Made by a program: the position numbers and the translations under genes | Notes under the pieces: generated by a model | What the model saw: the letters and a program-made list of their open reading frames with translations, nothing else | What the model was told of the DNA's origin: nothing | Databases searched by the model: none | Shown here: one piece after another, positions 9,622 through 21,482 of the stretch | Layout of the letters: each line of letters starts with the position of its first letter | Position numbering within the stretch: position 1 is the first letter of the stretch | Assembly (NCBI GenBank): GCA_022009835.1 | Contig: CP091726.1 | Span: 806,001-870,000 of the forward strand | Source: Bacilli bacterium | GTDB lineage: Bacteria; Bacillota_I; Bacilli_A; RF39; UBA660 | Length of the DNA stretch: 64,000 nucleotides | Direction: 5' to 3'

Positions 9622-11872
9622 ATGAAAAAAATAAAAAAAACAAGTAAAAAGAAAAAGAATAATAAGTTAAAGGTTTTTAGTAGGAGTATTTATAACATTT
9701 ATTGCATTATTAGGGAAGTGCCTATTTATGTATACCTATATTTAAAAAAATATTAATTATGGTTTAGATCTTCAAGGAGGATTTGAAGTATTATATGAAA
9801 TAGAACCATTAGATGGTAATGAACTTACCTCAGATATGGTTTATAATACCTATAAAGCTATCTTAAAGAGAGTAGATATTTTAGGAGTAAACGAACCTGA
9901 AATATCAATTGAAGATAGTAATAAAATTAGAATAGCACTAGCAGGTATTAAAAATAAAGAGGAAGCTAGAGAAGTAATATCTTCAACAGCAGTATTATCA
10001 TTTAGAGATTATAATGATAATTTACTTATGACATCGGATGTACTTGGAGGAGCTGCTAAAGTAACAACTGACCAATATGGTCATCCCGCTGTAAGTCTTT
10101 CAATTAAAGATACTGATAAATTTTATACTGTTACTAGTAAAGTAAAAGATATGAATAATAATGTTATTGTTATTTGGCTTGACTATGATGAGACTACTGA
10201 TAGTTTTAGTAAAGAAAAAGATAAATGTGGTTCTTTATCGACTTCAAGATGCTTATCAGCTGCTAGAGTAGATAAAGCCTTTGCTAGTGATGTAATTATT
10301 CAAGGTAATTTTACAACTGAAGAAGCTACTTCACTAGTAGAACTTATTAATTCTGGATCACTTCCTACAAAATTAAGTGAAATATCATCTCGTACTGTTG
10401 AGGCCACTTATGGTGAAGCAGCCCTTAATAAAACTTTAGTAGCGGGTATTATTGGTATAATACTAGTACTAATAATAATGATTGCTATGTATCATTTTTG
10501 GTGGTTTAATTGCAGGTACTGCTTTAATTCTATATACCATGTTATCTTTCCTAGTATTTTATTTAATTGAAGGAACCTTAACATTACCTGGAATAGCCGC
10601 TATGTTACTCGGTATTGGTATGGCAGTCGATGCTTCAGTTATCAGTTTTGAAAGAATAAAAGATCAATTAAAAATAGGTAAGAATCTTAAAATAGCTGTA
10701 GCCATAGGTAATAAAGAATCATTATCTAGTATTTTAGATGCTAATATAACTACGATGATAGTAGCGGTAATTCTATTTATTCTAGGACAATCTAGTGTAA
10801 AAGGCTTTGCTACAATGTTAATAATTAATATTCTATTAACTATTATTGTACTAGTATTCTTATCTAAAGCAGTAATTGCATTCTTTGCTAATACAGGTGT
10901 ATTTGATAATAAAATTAATTTATTCATTGGTCTTTCAAAGAAAAAAATTATTCCTGCTAAAGAAGTTAGAATACCATTCAAAAAGTTAGATTTTGTTAAA
11001 TCTAGAAAAAAATAGTTTTACCAATAGTATTACTTGTATTGGTAGGAGGACTTACTTATTCAATAATTACTAATTTCAATTTTGCTGTTGATTTTACTGG
11101 TGGTACTTCTATTACAGTAAACACTACTGAAGATATTGATTTAAAAAATTATACTGTTAGTAAATTAGATAAAACTAAAGATTCTACTACTATAGTAATA
11201 AAAGGAAAATTAACAAAAGAAGAAATTAAAGAATTATCAAATACTTTAGAAAAAGATTATCATACTACATCAAATATCTATGTAGTATCTGATATGGTAA
11301 AAAAACAATTAATTAAAAATGCTATATTAGCAGTATTAATATCATTAATTGGAATTATTATTTATGTAAGTTTTAGATTTAGATTTAATTATGCTATAAG
11401 TGGAATTATTGCTTTTAATACATGATGCTTTTAATTACTATAATCTTCTTTGGTATATTTAAATTACAAATAGATTCTGTCTTTATAGCGGCCATTCTTA
11501 CTATAATTGGTTATTCTATTAATGATACTATTGTAACTTTTTGATATGATAAGAAGAAATTATAAAGAAAGAAACATAACTAAAAAAAGAAGATTTTACC
11601 TGAATTAGTTAATGATTCAGTAAGATTAACTTTCTTTTAGATCACTTATGACTACTGCTACTACAATTGTACCAATTATATGCCTAATTGTACTTGGATC
11701 ACACGAAATATTAAACTTTAATATTGCTTTATTAGTAGGCTTTATAGCGGGTGTCTTCTCTTCAATATATATATCTAATAGTTTATGGTTAATTCTAGAT
11801 GGTAAAAAGATTATCAAAGGCACCAAAAAGCTAAAAAAAGAGAAAAAGAAGAGAAAGAAGAAATGCAAATAA
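9622..11872 (+). CDS. secDF: Fused SecDF protein-export membrane protein
   Basis: About 750 residues. SecD half: basic N-terminus, first helix, NYGLDLQGG (motif D1), a periplasmic domain with SIEDSNKIRIALAG, then helices with GIGMAVDASVISFERI (D4). SecF half: NFAVDFTGGT (F1), SDMVKKQLIKNA, GYSINDTIVTFDMIRR (F4), Lys-rich tail. The join at about 11010 (SRKK then IVLPIVLL) needs only one A-run correction, so I read one fused gene as in Bacillus. At least six homopolymer breaks. SecDF uses the proton gradient to pull exported proteins off the SecYEG channel. Confidence 0.9.
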
Positions 11873-11892
11873 AGGGAATTAATTGCTAATAT

Positions 11893-11924
11893 ATAGGCTT
11901 ACAGGACAACCTTGTAAGCCTAAT
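11893..11924 (+). terminator. Hairpin after secDF, probable terminator
   Basis: TAGGCTTACA and TTGTAAGCCTA form an almost perfect 10-bp stem around GGACAACC. The downstream tract is ATTAATAT rather than a T-run, so it is a weak terminator or processing site. Confidence 0.5.
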
Positions 11925-11951
11925 TAATATAATAAAAATGGAGGCATTAAT

Positions 11952-14158
11952 ATGAGTAAAAAAACAATTAATATAACTATTGATGATTTAATCGAACGAT
12001 TTAAAAAATATAATGATAATGAAGAAGATATTGATTTAATAAGAAAAGCCTATGATTATGCTGAAAAAAAACATTTTGGGCAAAAAAGAATATCTGGAGA
12101 TGATTATATTCTTCATCCCTTAAATGTGGCTTTAATATTAACTGAGATATCCGCTGATGCATCTTGTATGGCTGCTGCTCTTCTTCATGATACAATAGAG
12201 GACTCTGATGCCACTAAAGAAGAAATTGAAAAGTTATTTGGCACCGAAGTTGCTTTATTAGTAGATGGTGTAACTAAAATTAATAAATTAAATTTCTCTT
12301 CTGATTCCGAAGCCAGTGCTGCTAATCAAAGAAAGATTCTTGTCGGTTTATCAGAAGATCCTCGTGTTATTATCATCAAACTAGCACATCGTCTTCATAA
12401 TATGAGAACTATCAATGTTTTATCAGTAGAAAAACAAAAGAAAAAAGCCAAAAGAAACATTAGAGATATTAACTCCTGTTGCACACAGACTAGGTATATA
12501 TAAAATTAAAAAGTGAATTAGAAGACTTATCACTTCGTTATTTAAAACCTGATGCTTATTTTTGATATAGTTGAAAAGCTTTAATCATCAGAACGTGATG
12601 CCGCTATCAGCAAGATGATAGGAGAAGTATCTGATTTATTAAATGAACATAATATTCCCCATGAAATAAAAGGAAGAAGTAAAAGTATTTATAGTATATA
12701 TAATAAAAATGTCTAAAGGTAAAAAGATTTGATGATATTTACGATATATTAGCTCTTAGAGTATTTGTAGATACTGAGCAAGAATGTTATTTAGCCTTAG
12801 GTCTAATTCATTCTAAATATAAACCAGTTCCTAAAAAGATTTAAAAGATTATATTGCTATGCCAAAGACTAACTTGTATCAATCACTACATACTACTGTT
12901 TTTTTGGTATTGATGGTAATCTATTTGAAATTCAAATAAGAACTTATGAAATGGATAAAATAGCAGAATATGGTATAGCATCACATTGGTCATATAAGGA
13001 ACATAAGGATGGAGAAAAAAATCATCTAAAAGATGCTATGGAACAAAAAAAACTACAAATATTTAGAAATATCATCGAATTAAATGAAGAAGCAAATAAT
13101 TCAGAAGAGTTTATTTCTTCAGTAAAAAAAGATATTTTTAACTAACGATGTTATATATGTTTATACACCAAAAGGTGATGTAATAGAACTTCCTAAAGAT
13201 TCCACTCCAGTAGACTTTGCTTATAAGGTTCATAGTGAAGTAGGAGATCATGTATCTCTAGCTATTGTTAATGATAATATAGTAACATTAGACTATAAAC
13301 TAAAAAAACAGGAGATATTATTAAAGTAAATACTAATAATGCTGTTAAACCAAGCAAAGATTGGCTTAATTTTTGTTGTTACAACAGGAGCAAAAAAACA
13401 AAATTAAGAGTTATTATAGTAAATTAGAAAAAAAGATGAAAATATCGAAAAAGGAACTGAATTATTAGAGAAAGAACTTAGAAAAAGAAAAATATTGGTA
13501 TTAGTGAATTTTTTTATCTAATAAGAATATTGAAATTATCTTAAATGAACTTAAACTAAATGATGTTAATGATATTTATATAAATATTGCCACAGGTAAA
13601 AAAATACCCCTAATTCTATTATTAAAATTATTTCTAATAATAATACTGAAAAAGAAAGATGTAGATATAGCTACTAAAAATAAATGAAACTACTTATTAT
13701 AAAAGAAACAAATAGTAATAATGATGTTTTTAGTTGAAGGTATTAGTGAGATAAAAAAACAAGTTTAAGTAGTTGTTGTAAAACCAATACCAGGAGATAA
13801 TATTATTGGTTATATAACTAGAGGTTCAGGTATTACTGTACATAGAATTAATTGTCATAATATTACTGATACTGATGAAAGATTAATTAATGTTAAATGG
13901 AATACTTTAAAAAGATAAAAAAATATCCATCAGATATATTAGTATATACAAATACTTATGATAATTTATTAGATATAATAACTAAGGCATCCGCTAATAA
14001 CATTATTATAGATAGTATAGCTACTATTAATAAAAAGTGAATATAAAGTATATAGAATGACTGTAATAGTAGGAAATAAAGATATATTAGAAAAAAATTT
14101 ATGAATGATTTATTAAATTTAAATTTTTGTTCAGAAAGTAGAAAGGGAGGTAATATAA
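11952..14158 (+). CDS. relA: Bifunctional (p)ppGpp synthetase/hydrolase
   Basis: About 735 residues, normal length for Rel. HD hydrolase domain: AALLHDTIEDSD, LVDGVTKI, IIKLAHRLHNMR. Synthetase domain: FDDIYDILALRVFVDT and AMPKTNLYQSLHTTVF. TGS domain: DVIYVYTPKGDVIELPKDST and VDFAYKVHSEVGDH. A C-terminal ACT region ends FVQKVEREVI. The HD box HDTIED is intact, so hydrolase activity is expected. Around ten homopolymer indels fragment the frame between 12440 and 14100. Its TAA (14156-14158) overlaps the dtd ATG, the rel-dtd order seen in many Bacillota. Confidence 0.9.
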
Positions 14159-14598
14159 TGAGAGTAGTAGTACAAAGAGTTATTAATTCTAGTGTTGAAG
14201 TAGATAATAAGATAGTAGGTAAGTCCGATAAAGGTCTAATGTTATTAGTGGGATTTACTGAAGGAGATAGTTCTAAAGAGATAGATTGGATGGTAGATAA
14301 AGTTATTAATTTAAGAATATTTGAGGATGAAAATGATATTATGAATAAAAAGTTTATTAGATATTAATGGAAATATTTTTATCTATAAGTCAATTTACTT
14401 TATATGGAGATGCTTCTAAAGGCAGAAGACCGTCTTATATAAAAGCACTAGGTGGAGATAAAGCAATAGTATTATATGATGAGTTTAATAATAAATTAAG
14501 AGAAAAAGGGATAGAAGTAGGTACAGGCATCTTTGGTGCTGATATGAAAGTATCTTTCAATTAATGATGGGCTAGTTACTATATTATTAGAGAAGTAG
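14158..14598 (+). CDS. dtd: D-aminoacyl-tRNA deacylase
   Basis: About 146 residues. MRVVVQRVINSSVEV start, GLMLLVGFTEGD, KVINLRIFED, then SQFTLYGDASKGRRPSYI, the conserved Dtd signature, and the C-terminal NDG.VTILLEK. It frees tRNAs mischarged with D-amino acids or glycine. Frame corrections at A5 14348 and the T run 14377, and one near 14563. Translationally coupled to relA by TAATG with RBS GGGAGG inside the relA end. Confidence 0.9.
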
Positions 14599-14618
14599 AA
14601 TTATCTACTTTTTTTCTC
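14592..14618 (+). terminator. Terminator after dtd
   Basis: AGTAGA-ATT-ATCTACT stem followed by T7. Confidence 0.8.
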
Positions 14619-14630
14619 TTTTTCCTTTCG

Positions 14631-14708
14631 TGCCCATAGTCACTCTAGGTTTTTCTAATGCCTAAGGTCATTAGAAAAAAAGTTTAGAGCCTATAGTCTC
14701 TAAACTTA
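14631..14708 (-). repeat. Multi-hairpin intergenic element E1
   Basis: On the minus strand: AAGTTTAGAG-ACTATAGG-CTCTAAACTT, TTTTTCTAATG-ACCTTAGG-CATTAGAAAAA and a shorter CCTAGAGTG-ACTATGGG-CACGAAAGG. All loops begin AC and end GG. Member of a seven-locus family (see 21483, 25433, 32669, 36227, 38550, 61424). It starts 14 bp after the stop of the minus-strand gene at 14722. Confidence 0.65.
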
Positions 14709-14721
14709 AGTATTATTTTAT

Positions 14722-15272
14722 TTAGTTCTTTTTTAAAGTATATGCATTTTTTTAGAAATTTTTTTCTAGTCCTTCATCTTCTGGTAACTGTAGTCCCCCA
14801 TATTGATAAATAATTAGTATAATCATTGCACTCATTAATTTGTTTAATAAATCTCTTAGCTTCTCTTAATGCCTTTTTTTGTCATTTTTTTATTTTTCTA
14901 AATGAATTGAAACATCTTTAATAACATCAAGCCAACCTGCAACACTGCCTTTAACCATAAATTCTTTTTGCTAATAAGTAGGTTATAACATAACTATAAT
15001 TTTTTTAAAATATATATTTTTTTGTTTTTTTAAAGTGTCTACAGTCATATGATATTTAGATTTACCAATATAATATTCATCTATACTTTGAGAAGCCTCT
15101 TCAGTTTGCTTTTTCAATTTCACCATCAGTAATTATTATTGTTTTAATACGTTCATCTTCTATAACTTTTTCTTCCTCATCTATTTTACCAGGACTAGCA
15201 GGAATAATCAAATGTTTTATTACTTCAATTACCTTTTAATGGTTCATTTTCTTTTAATTCCATAATTTTCAT
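14722..15272 (-). CDS. Hypothetical protein, heavily frameshifted
   Basis: Begins MKIMELKENEPLK after RBS GGAGAGAC. Readable segments: HLIIPASPGKIDEEEKVIED, IKTIIITDGEIEK, SIDEYYIGKSKYHMTVDT, FMVKGSVAGWLDVIKDVSIH, KRFIKQINECNDYTNYL, and tail GGLQLPEDEGLEK. No domain recognised. About 180 residues if frames are joined. Frame breaks fall at A/T runs, so it may be intact in the organism, though a decayed gene cannot be excluded. Confidence 0.45.
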
Positions 15273-15349
15273 AATGTCTCTCCTTGTAGTTATATATTAT
15301 AGCATAGTTATATATATTTGTAAAATTACCTTGAAAAATAAAGATAGTG

Positions 15350-15400
15350 TTGTAATATTAAAGTTAAGGAACTATAATATAACTAAATCAAATTAGGAGG
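15350..15400 (+). promoter_or_regulatory. Vegetative promoter and strong RBS
   Basis: TTGTAA (15350-15355), 17-bp spacer, TATAAT (15373-15378), then AGGAGG (15395-15400) ahead of ATG 15410. Confidence 0.6.
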
Positions 15401-15409
15401 TTTTTATTT

Positions 15410-15517
15410 ATGTATATTGATTTACTTAAAAGAGAATTATTTAGTGAATTAGAAGATTTAGCTAATAATTATAAAGAAGGAAAAAAAGTTGATTTTACTA
15501 GAATAAAAAGTGTTTGA
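15410..15517 (+). CDS. Small hypothetical protein
   Basis: 35 residues (MYIDLLKRELFSELEDLANN..., charged and helical) behind a good promoter and AGGAGG. The frame stops at TGA (15515-15517), but the same frame stays open for 12 more sensible codons (VKWLYEKNKKTK) to TAG at 15554-15556. The TGA may therefore be a base-call error in a 48-residue protein. No family recognised. Confidence 0.5.
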   Translation: MYIDLLKRELFSELEDLANNYKEGKKVDFTRIKSV

Positions 15518-15556
15518 GTAAAGTGGTTATATGAAAAGAATAAAAAAACTAAATAG

Positions 15557-15860
15557 TGAATGTAAATAAAAATATCAATTGATTTTTTTATATTATATTA
15601 ATGTAAGAGGTTGATATATGATAATTGTATAGGTGGAGTAGAGTAGTAATTATAATATTATTTACTCTTTATTATTTACATATAAAAGAAAACCAGCAGC
15701 CGTAGTGAAAAAGGTCACCTAGGGCCACTGATTTCTGTATTAATCTTATCATAAGTTTCTTTTTGTTGCAATCATTATTTTTACCATTTAATCTACTTTT
15801 TTTCTTGCTTTTAAAAGTCTTTTGTGGTATCATAAATAATACTTTTTAAGGAGTGGCATA
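15557..15860. other. Intergenic region with a relatively GC-rich hairpin
   Basis: No gene seen. 15695-15736 folds on either strand: CAGCAGCC pairs with GGCCACTG (two wobble pairs) and TAGTGA with TCACCTA inside. It is not closed by a T-run and does not clearly match the E-family loop pattern. A separate palindromic stretch (AGTAGTAATTATAATATTATTT) lies near 15640. Confidence 0.4.
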
Positions 15861-17701
15861 ATGTTTAATAGCACATTAATAACAGAAAAAAATACAAACT
15901 AAAGAAAAGAAGATGGTAAAATGAATGAGAAGTTAACATTATTAGGAGAAGAAGATTGGAATCATTATCCTTTTGGGATAAAATCGAAATCAATAGAAAA
16001 ATACACTGATAGATTTACTTTAAGTGACGCCGCCAAATTAACTGGAAATTGTCGAAATCTCTATGATAAGAATATGTTTTGGATTAAGCATACTGGAATT
16101 TTAAATGCAACTGTTTATACATTTATATCTGATCCTGTGGGCAACGAAGGTTTTTGCAAATATGCTAGTTCATATGAACCAGCAATTCTTCCAGTACTTC
16201 CGCTTACTGAAGATATAGAAAAAGAATTAAGAGTAAATATAAAGTTATAAATGACTATGGTATAGAGTTTGCTGAATATGGTGAATCTCCTTTATTTATC
16301 GCAGATGAAGTAATAATGCAAAAGTAAACTAGAAGAATTATACAAAAAGAATAAATTAAAAAAAGACAGGAAGACATTTTTACATACAATGATAATAGTA
16401 TAAATAAGAATAAAATAAATCTAGTAAAATATGATGAATATATTTATAATAATAGGAAATATATTAGATTAAAAAGTAACATTAAATGAAGAATATTCCA
16501 ATATAAAATTTAAATATACATATAAAACTGGAGATTATGTATGGATTAAAGTACAAAAAATAATGTGGATAGTAGATAGAGAAAATAAAAGAATGATAAG
16601 TACAATAGGTTTACCTAGTGGTATGAGATTTGATTCACCACGAAAGGAAGATATCAACTTTAGTAAGAGTGAATTAAAGTGGTACTTAGATAATTATATG
16701 TCAAAAAGAAATATTTCAAAGTATAAAAGAGCAAGAAGAAATAAAAAAATGATATAACTACTAAAGAGAAAACTAAAATAGATATATTATTAGATGAATT
16801 AGAAAAAAAGAGATAAAAAAATTATTTAGGTAATAAAGAGGAAGTATATAACTATATAGATAATTTAATAGAAGATTATAATAAATCTTTAGATAAACTA
16901 AATATAAATAAAGAATTAGTATTAGATAGAAGAGAATCACTAGAATTACAATTACAGATAAGATTAGAACAAATATTAGCAAAAGATAAAAAAATAGTAA
17001 TGATAAAGAAATAGAGAAAATACTAAATATAATAAATATTTGTATAGATAAACTAAATGGAAAAACAAACAGAAGATACTAATGAACTATATAAAGATAT
17101 AAGTCTGTTAAATGATAAAATATTACCATTTTTTTACCAGATGAAAAAAAGAAGAATACTATAGAAATATATTATTAAATATGTTTGTAAAAAGAGAAAA
17201 AAATAAATTAGATAAATATTGTAATAGTATAAATGTTTTTAAATATAGAAGTACCTATCTTAAAAAAAGCCATATAATAAAAGAAAGAAGATTTTTGTAT
17301 ATGGAATAAGAGAAGAGTTAAATACTATATTATTAGAAGTAAATGCTGAAGTAATAAAAAAACAGATATCATAAAAGAAATTATAAATATATATAAAAAG
17401 TATAATAAATAATAATTATAGTGAAGCAAAAGAATAAAAAAATATTAAATTATATTTAGAATTAATACAAGAGTTATCACACTTTATAGAAGAAAATGGA
17501 AATACATTAGAAAAAAAGATAATCTAATAAGAATATTAAATAACAATATAAATTATCAAAATGAAATAGAAGAAGTAATGACTACTTTACTAAATAATAT
17601 AGTATCATTATATAAATTAAAAGTATAGAATAGAAAAATAGAATAAAGACAGAAAAAAAGAAATAGCAAGTAGTAAAATTAGAAGAAAATTAAAGAGATA
17701 G
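15861..17701 (+). CDS. Large hypothetical protein, N-terminal DUF6273-like region plus long helical C-terminus
   Basis: About 610 residues if the many frames are joined. Start MFNSTLIT with RBS AAGGAG. The first half has WNHYPFGIKSKSIEKYTDRF, FWIKHTGILNATVYTFIS and YASSYEPAILPVLPL, then VQKIMWIVDRENKRMIST and FSKSELKWYLDNYM. These are reminiscent of DUF6273-type and 'W-VD-E' repeats common in gut Bacillota, a weak resemblance only. The second half is Lys/Glu/Asn-rich helix (DELEKK, DNLIEDYNKSLDKLN, ELIQELSHFIEENGN), ending IASSKIRRKLKR. At least twelve A-run frame breaks. Not an identified function. Confidence 0.5.
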
Positions 17702-17724
17702 TTTAAAAAAACTATCTTTTTCCT
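17695..17724 (+). terminator. Terminator
   Basis: GATAGTTT-AAAA-AAACTATC followed by TTTTTCC; the stem overlaps the stop of the gene at 15861. Confidence 0.8.
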
Positions 17725-17786
17725 AATTTTACTTATATTATTGCTATAATCATTAATATATTATATAATTAACTAGGAGGATTATT

Positions 17787-18557
17787 ATGATTAGAGTAGA
17801 AAATATATGTAAAAAAAGTTTGTTAAACAAAAGTAAAGAAAAAAAGAAATTAGAATTTTTATGCCGATAAAGATATAACATTTGATGCTTATGAAGGAGA
17901 AATACTTGGTATATTAGGCCCAAATGGTGCTGGAAAAAAACAACATTACTTAGGATGATAGCGGGTATTATGACTCCAACTAAAAGGTACTATTAAAATT
18001 GATAATTTAAATTATAAAGATAATGAATTATCTATAAAAAAAGGAAATAGCTTTTTTTAACTGGTAATACTAAATTATACAAAGATTTAAGTACATTTGA
18101 ATTTTTTTAAATATATGTGGTGAATATTATGGTATGAATAAAAAGTGATATTAAAAAAATAGAATAGAATATTTAACGAAAAACATTTGATATGTCATCA
18201 TTCTTATATCAAAGAATAGGATCATTATCTACTGGACAAACCCAAAAGAGTAGGTATAGCTAGATGTTTAATACATAGTCCTAAATATTATATATTAGAT
18301 GAACCTACTAGTGGATTAGATATTATATCAAGTAAAGTAATATTAGATACCATAAAAAAAGAAAAAGAAAACAATAAATGTATATTATATTCTACTCATT
18401 ATATGGAGGAAGCAGAAAGTATTTGTGATAGAGTAGTACTCATGAATAATGGTAAAATAATTATTATAGATACCCCTAATAATATAAAAAAAGGAAAACT
18501 AATACTAATAATTTAAGAGATGCTTTCTTTGTTTTAACAGGAGGTACTTATGAATAA
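17787..18557 (+). CDS. natA: ABC transporter ATP-binding protein, NatA type
   Basis: About 250 residues. Walker A GPNGAGK(TT) near residue 45, Q-loop region, signature LSTGQTQRVGIAR, Walker B KYYILDEPTSGLD, H-loop YSTHYMEEAESICD, and tail RDAFFVLTGGTYE typical of NatA. It supplies ATP energy to the NatB permease. NatAB exports sodium in B. subtilis, though related pairs carry other substrates. RBS TAGGAGG. Six or more A-run errors (the Walker A lysine region itself is shifted). The last codons overlap natB. Confidence 0.8.
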
Positions 18558-19702
18558 TATTATAGTAACATTAAAAAGAATTAAAACTAATAATAAGAGA
18601 TCAAAAAATCATTACTTATGATGGCTTTAACTCCATTATTTATACCAATATTTGTAATATTAATGTCATATATATATGAAGAAATAACCACTAATAACGA
18701 AGATAAAAAAATATGTGGTAGGAGTTAATTATTCATTATCTAATATAGAGAAATAATTATTAAGTAAAGAACTAGATATTATATATTATGATAATATTGA
18801 TAATATAAAAAAAGATTATGATAAAAAAAGGAAAATAATATCTTATATAATTAAAGATAATAACAATTATAATATTTATACTAATACCCAAAGTGAAGAT
18901 GGTAGTATGGCTATTTCATATATTGTTAGTTATTTAGATAATTATAATAATTATTTAGGACAAAGTTATTTAATTGATAATAATATTGATTTAAATAAAG
19001 TATATAATAATATTAATTATAATATTAATGAAATAAAAAGGAGAATCTGTCTTTGGTAACCAAATAATTCTTATGGCTATCACTTTTATAATAATGTCTA
19101 TAACATTAAGTAGTATTTATACTTCAACTGATACAACAGCAGGTGAAAAAGAAAGAGGAACATTAGAAACAATACTTACCTTTCCTATAGGCAGAAAAGA
19201 ACTAGTGTTAGGTAAATATTTAGCAATATCCACCTCTGGCTTAATTACTCTCATGATAGGAATATTATTATCTCTAATATCTTTATATTATGTTAAAAAA
19301 ATACTTTTTACAATATATGATAATGTTATATTTAATATCAACATTAAAAACAATAACATTAATTGTTTTTAATACTAATATTCTATACTTTCTTTATATC
19401 AGGTATATGTATTACTATAGCAAGTTTTACTAAAACATTTAAAGAGGCTCAATCAGCTCTTACACCAATTAGTCTAATAACTTGTGTACCAATGTTTTTA
19501 GAACTATTAAATATAAATATTAATGGAGCACTTGCTTTTTATACCTATTATTAATCATACAATAGTAGTTAATGAAATACTTACTGGTACTATTAATATT
19601 AGTTCTATTATAATTACAATTATATCATCAATTATATATATAATCTTATTAATGATATTTATTAATAAGATGTATAAAAGTGAAAAAATATTATTTAGTT
19701 AA
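18550..19702 (+). CDS. natB: ABC-2 type permease, NatB type
   Basis: About 384 residues. MNNIIVTLKKE start, first helix (LLMMALTPLFIPIFVILMSY), a long Asn/Ile-rich extracytoplasmic domain, then ITFIIMSITLSSIYTSTDTT followed by the diagnostic GEKERGTLETILTFPIGRKE motif of NatB/ABC-2 permeases. Four to five more helices end KILFS. RBS AGGAGG lies inside the natA end. Forms the membrane channel for the ATPase upstream. Confidence 0.8.
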
Positions 19703-19724
19703 TAAATAAGGAGGTAAAAAGAGT

Positions 19725-19834
19725 ATGATAATAAATTTGTTGTTATGGCCTTTTTAAAAATAACATTGTATATAATGAAATTAATACTTAATCTATTATT
19801 TTTGGCCATTCATATTCTTACTAAATATTATTAA
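19725..19834 (+). CDS. Small hydrophobic peptide
   Basis: About 37 residues after one T-run correction: MIINLLLWPF, then a helix of L/I/Y residues (KITLYIMKLILNLLFLAIHI) and a basic/tyrosine tail. RBS GGAGG 9 bp upstream; 23 bp after natB. May be a small NatAB-associated membrane peptide or a toxin-like peptide. No antisense RNA is evident. Confidence 0.45.
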
Positions 19835-19849
19835 TGGAACTAGTAATAA

Positions 19850-19880
19850 ATAATCAATTATATAATTGGTTGTTTTTTTG
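19850..19880 (+). terminator. Terminator of the natAB operon
   Basis: AATCAATTAT/ATAATTGGTT palindrome followed by GTTTTTTTG. Confidence 0.7.
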
Positions 19881-20008
19881 TTAACTATTAGTTAATCATT
19901 ATACTATTAAGTAAATAAATACATATCAAAAAAATATAAATAATAATTTTTAATTATTAATTTATGTTACTTTTTAATAAGAATTATATATTCAAAGGAA
20001 GTGGTAGT

Positions 20009-20500
20009 ATGATGAATGTAATATATAAAATATTAACCTTTTTGGGATTAATTCAACAAGATACAAAAAGCATTAATTACACTAAAAAAATGAAGAAACA
20101 ATTTATACTAGAAAGAAATTAATGACAGATTATGAATATAAGTTTTTATAATATTCTGAAGGAACTAGAAGATAACTATACAATTGTGCCACAACTTAAT
20201 TTAGCAGCGGTAGTAAAAAAAATAAATAACAATAGATATTATAGTGAACTATTTAGAAATATTGATTTTTGCTATTTTTTTACTAAGGATTATCAAGAAC
20301 TATTATTGCTAATAGAATTAAATGATCAAAGCCATAATAACTACAATAGAAAAAGATCGTGATTTAAAAGTTAAAAAAATATGTAATGATATCGGAGTAA
20401 AAACTAATGACTTTTTCATACTAAATATCCTAACGAAAAAACTTATGTCATAAATAGAATTAAAAATGAATTAGGTGACAATAAGACTTATAATAATTAA
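20009..20500 (+). CDS. DUF2726 domain protein
   Basis: About 162 residues. A short hydrophobic N-terminus (NVIYKILTFLGLIQQ) is followed by the domain: LMTDYEYKFYNILKELEDNY, IVPQLNLAAVV, YSELFRNIDFCIF, LLLLIELNDQSHN, RDRDLKVKKICNDIGVK, TKYPNEKTYVINRI. DUF2726 has a restriction-endonuclease-like fold with an I-E-(L)-N/D core seen here as LIELND. Its role is unknown; DNA-associated nuclease activity is speculative. RBS AAAGGAAGTGG. Three homopolymer breaks. Confidence 0.75.
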
Positions 20501-20577
20501 ATCATATGTATTGTTTCTAACAGAATAAACATTTATTAAATGATGTATCTAACAATAAAATGAAAGCTAAAGAAGAA

Positions 20578-20611
20578 AAATTAGAGACTAAACTCTAATC
20601 TTTTTATTTTA
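20578..20611 (+). terminator. Terminator after the DUF2726 gene
   Basis: GATTAGAG-like stem ATTAGAG-ACTAAA-CTCTAAT followed by CTTTTTATTTT. Confidence 0.75.
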
Positions 20612-20614
20612 ATT

Positions 20615-20644
20615 ATTGACATATATAGATAATAATAGTATAAT
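20615..20644 (+). promoter_or_regulatory. Strong vegetative promoter
   Basis: TTGACA, 17-bp spacer, TATAAT; drives the small genes at 20768-21452. The transcript would have a leader of about 120 nt. Confidence 0.75.
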
Positions 20645-20767
20645 TTTGCTAGTAAAAAATTTGAAGGATGTTTTGTAATTTTACTTTATTAGAAGAATGT
20701 TGTAACAAATATAATAAACAAAAAGGTATTAATGTAAATGTAACTATATAATTTAGGCGGTGATAAG

Positions 20768-21208
20768 ATGTACAATAGAGTTGAAAGCGAATTTAAAAAA
20801 AGAAACCATTTATAATAAAATGAGCAAATTTCTCTTTAAAAAGATATATGATAGTAGTGATATTAGTTTTTATAGTTAAAATAATTTTTTTAAGATGTCA
20901 TTCTTTATAGAAATGTTTTTTTACAATTATTTTTATTTTTTTCTTAGAAACAATAATTGAATTAAAAAAATATCAAAAAGATATAAACATTTTTAAAAAA
21001 AAGATGAAAAGAATAAATTATTCCAAAAAAAGCATACGAAGAAGAGTTAATACTATTAAAAAAATATACTCAAAAGAAAATGACTTATATAATGAAAAAG
21101 ATGATAAAAAGATTTAATTGAACATTACAGAAATTTAATTCCTTCAAAGAAAAAAATGAAATTAATGTACCAGAATTAATATCTATAATTTTTCACAATT
21201 GTTTTTAG
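20768..21208 (+). CDS. Hypothetical protein, membrane segment and charged tail
   Basis: Starts MYNRVESEFKKETIYNKMSK. It continues with an aromatic hydrophobic stretch (SFFIEMFFYNYFYFF), then Lys/Glu-rich helix (KAYEEELILLKKYTQKK) and a tail that may end VPELISIIFHNCF. Nearly every A or T run shifts the frame, so length and end are uncertain (about 145 residues). No family recognised. Confidence 0.4.
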
Positions 21209-21232
21209 GTATATATAGTATTATAAAAGAAG

Positions 21233-21452
21233 ATGAAAAAAACAATAACAATAATAATAGCGGTAATTATTGTAATGCTCTTTATAATTTATATTTACAA
21301 TCAAATTAGAAATATAATTGTAATGTTAAAAAGGTGAAGAAGATATTAATGAAAGACTAGAAGGACTGCTAGGAGAAATATACAGTGAAGTTGTTAATAC
21401 TACCACAAATAATAATGTTAAAAATAAAGAAAAAGAAAGAAATAGGTTATGA
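21233..21452 (+). CDS. Small single-pass membrane protein
   Basis: About 72 residues after removing one A near 21333. It has a basic start MKKT, one helix (ITIIIAVIIVMLFIIYIY), then a charged segment (GEEDINERLEGLLGEIYSEV) and a Lys/Asn tail. An overlapping frame (KEDEKNNNNN...) is also open to 21309, so the choice of frame is not certain. RBS weak. Function unknown. Confidence 0.4.
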
Positions 21453-21482
21453 ATAATAATCTATTTTTTTAGTATTTAATAT

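Noticed and set aside
19725..19834. Second type I toxin at the end of natAB
   Set aside because: Hydrophobic peptide is plausible, but no antisense promoter or long-range mRNA pairing is visible.
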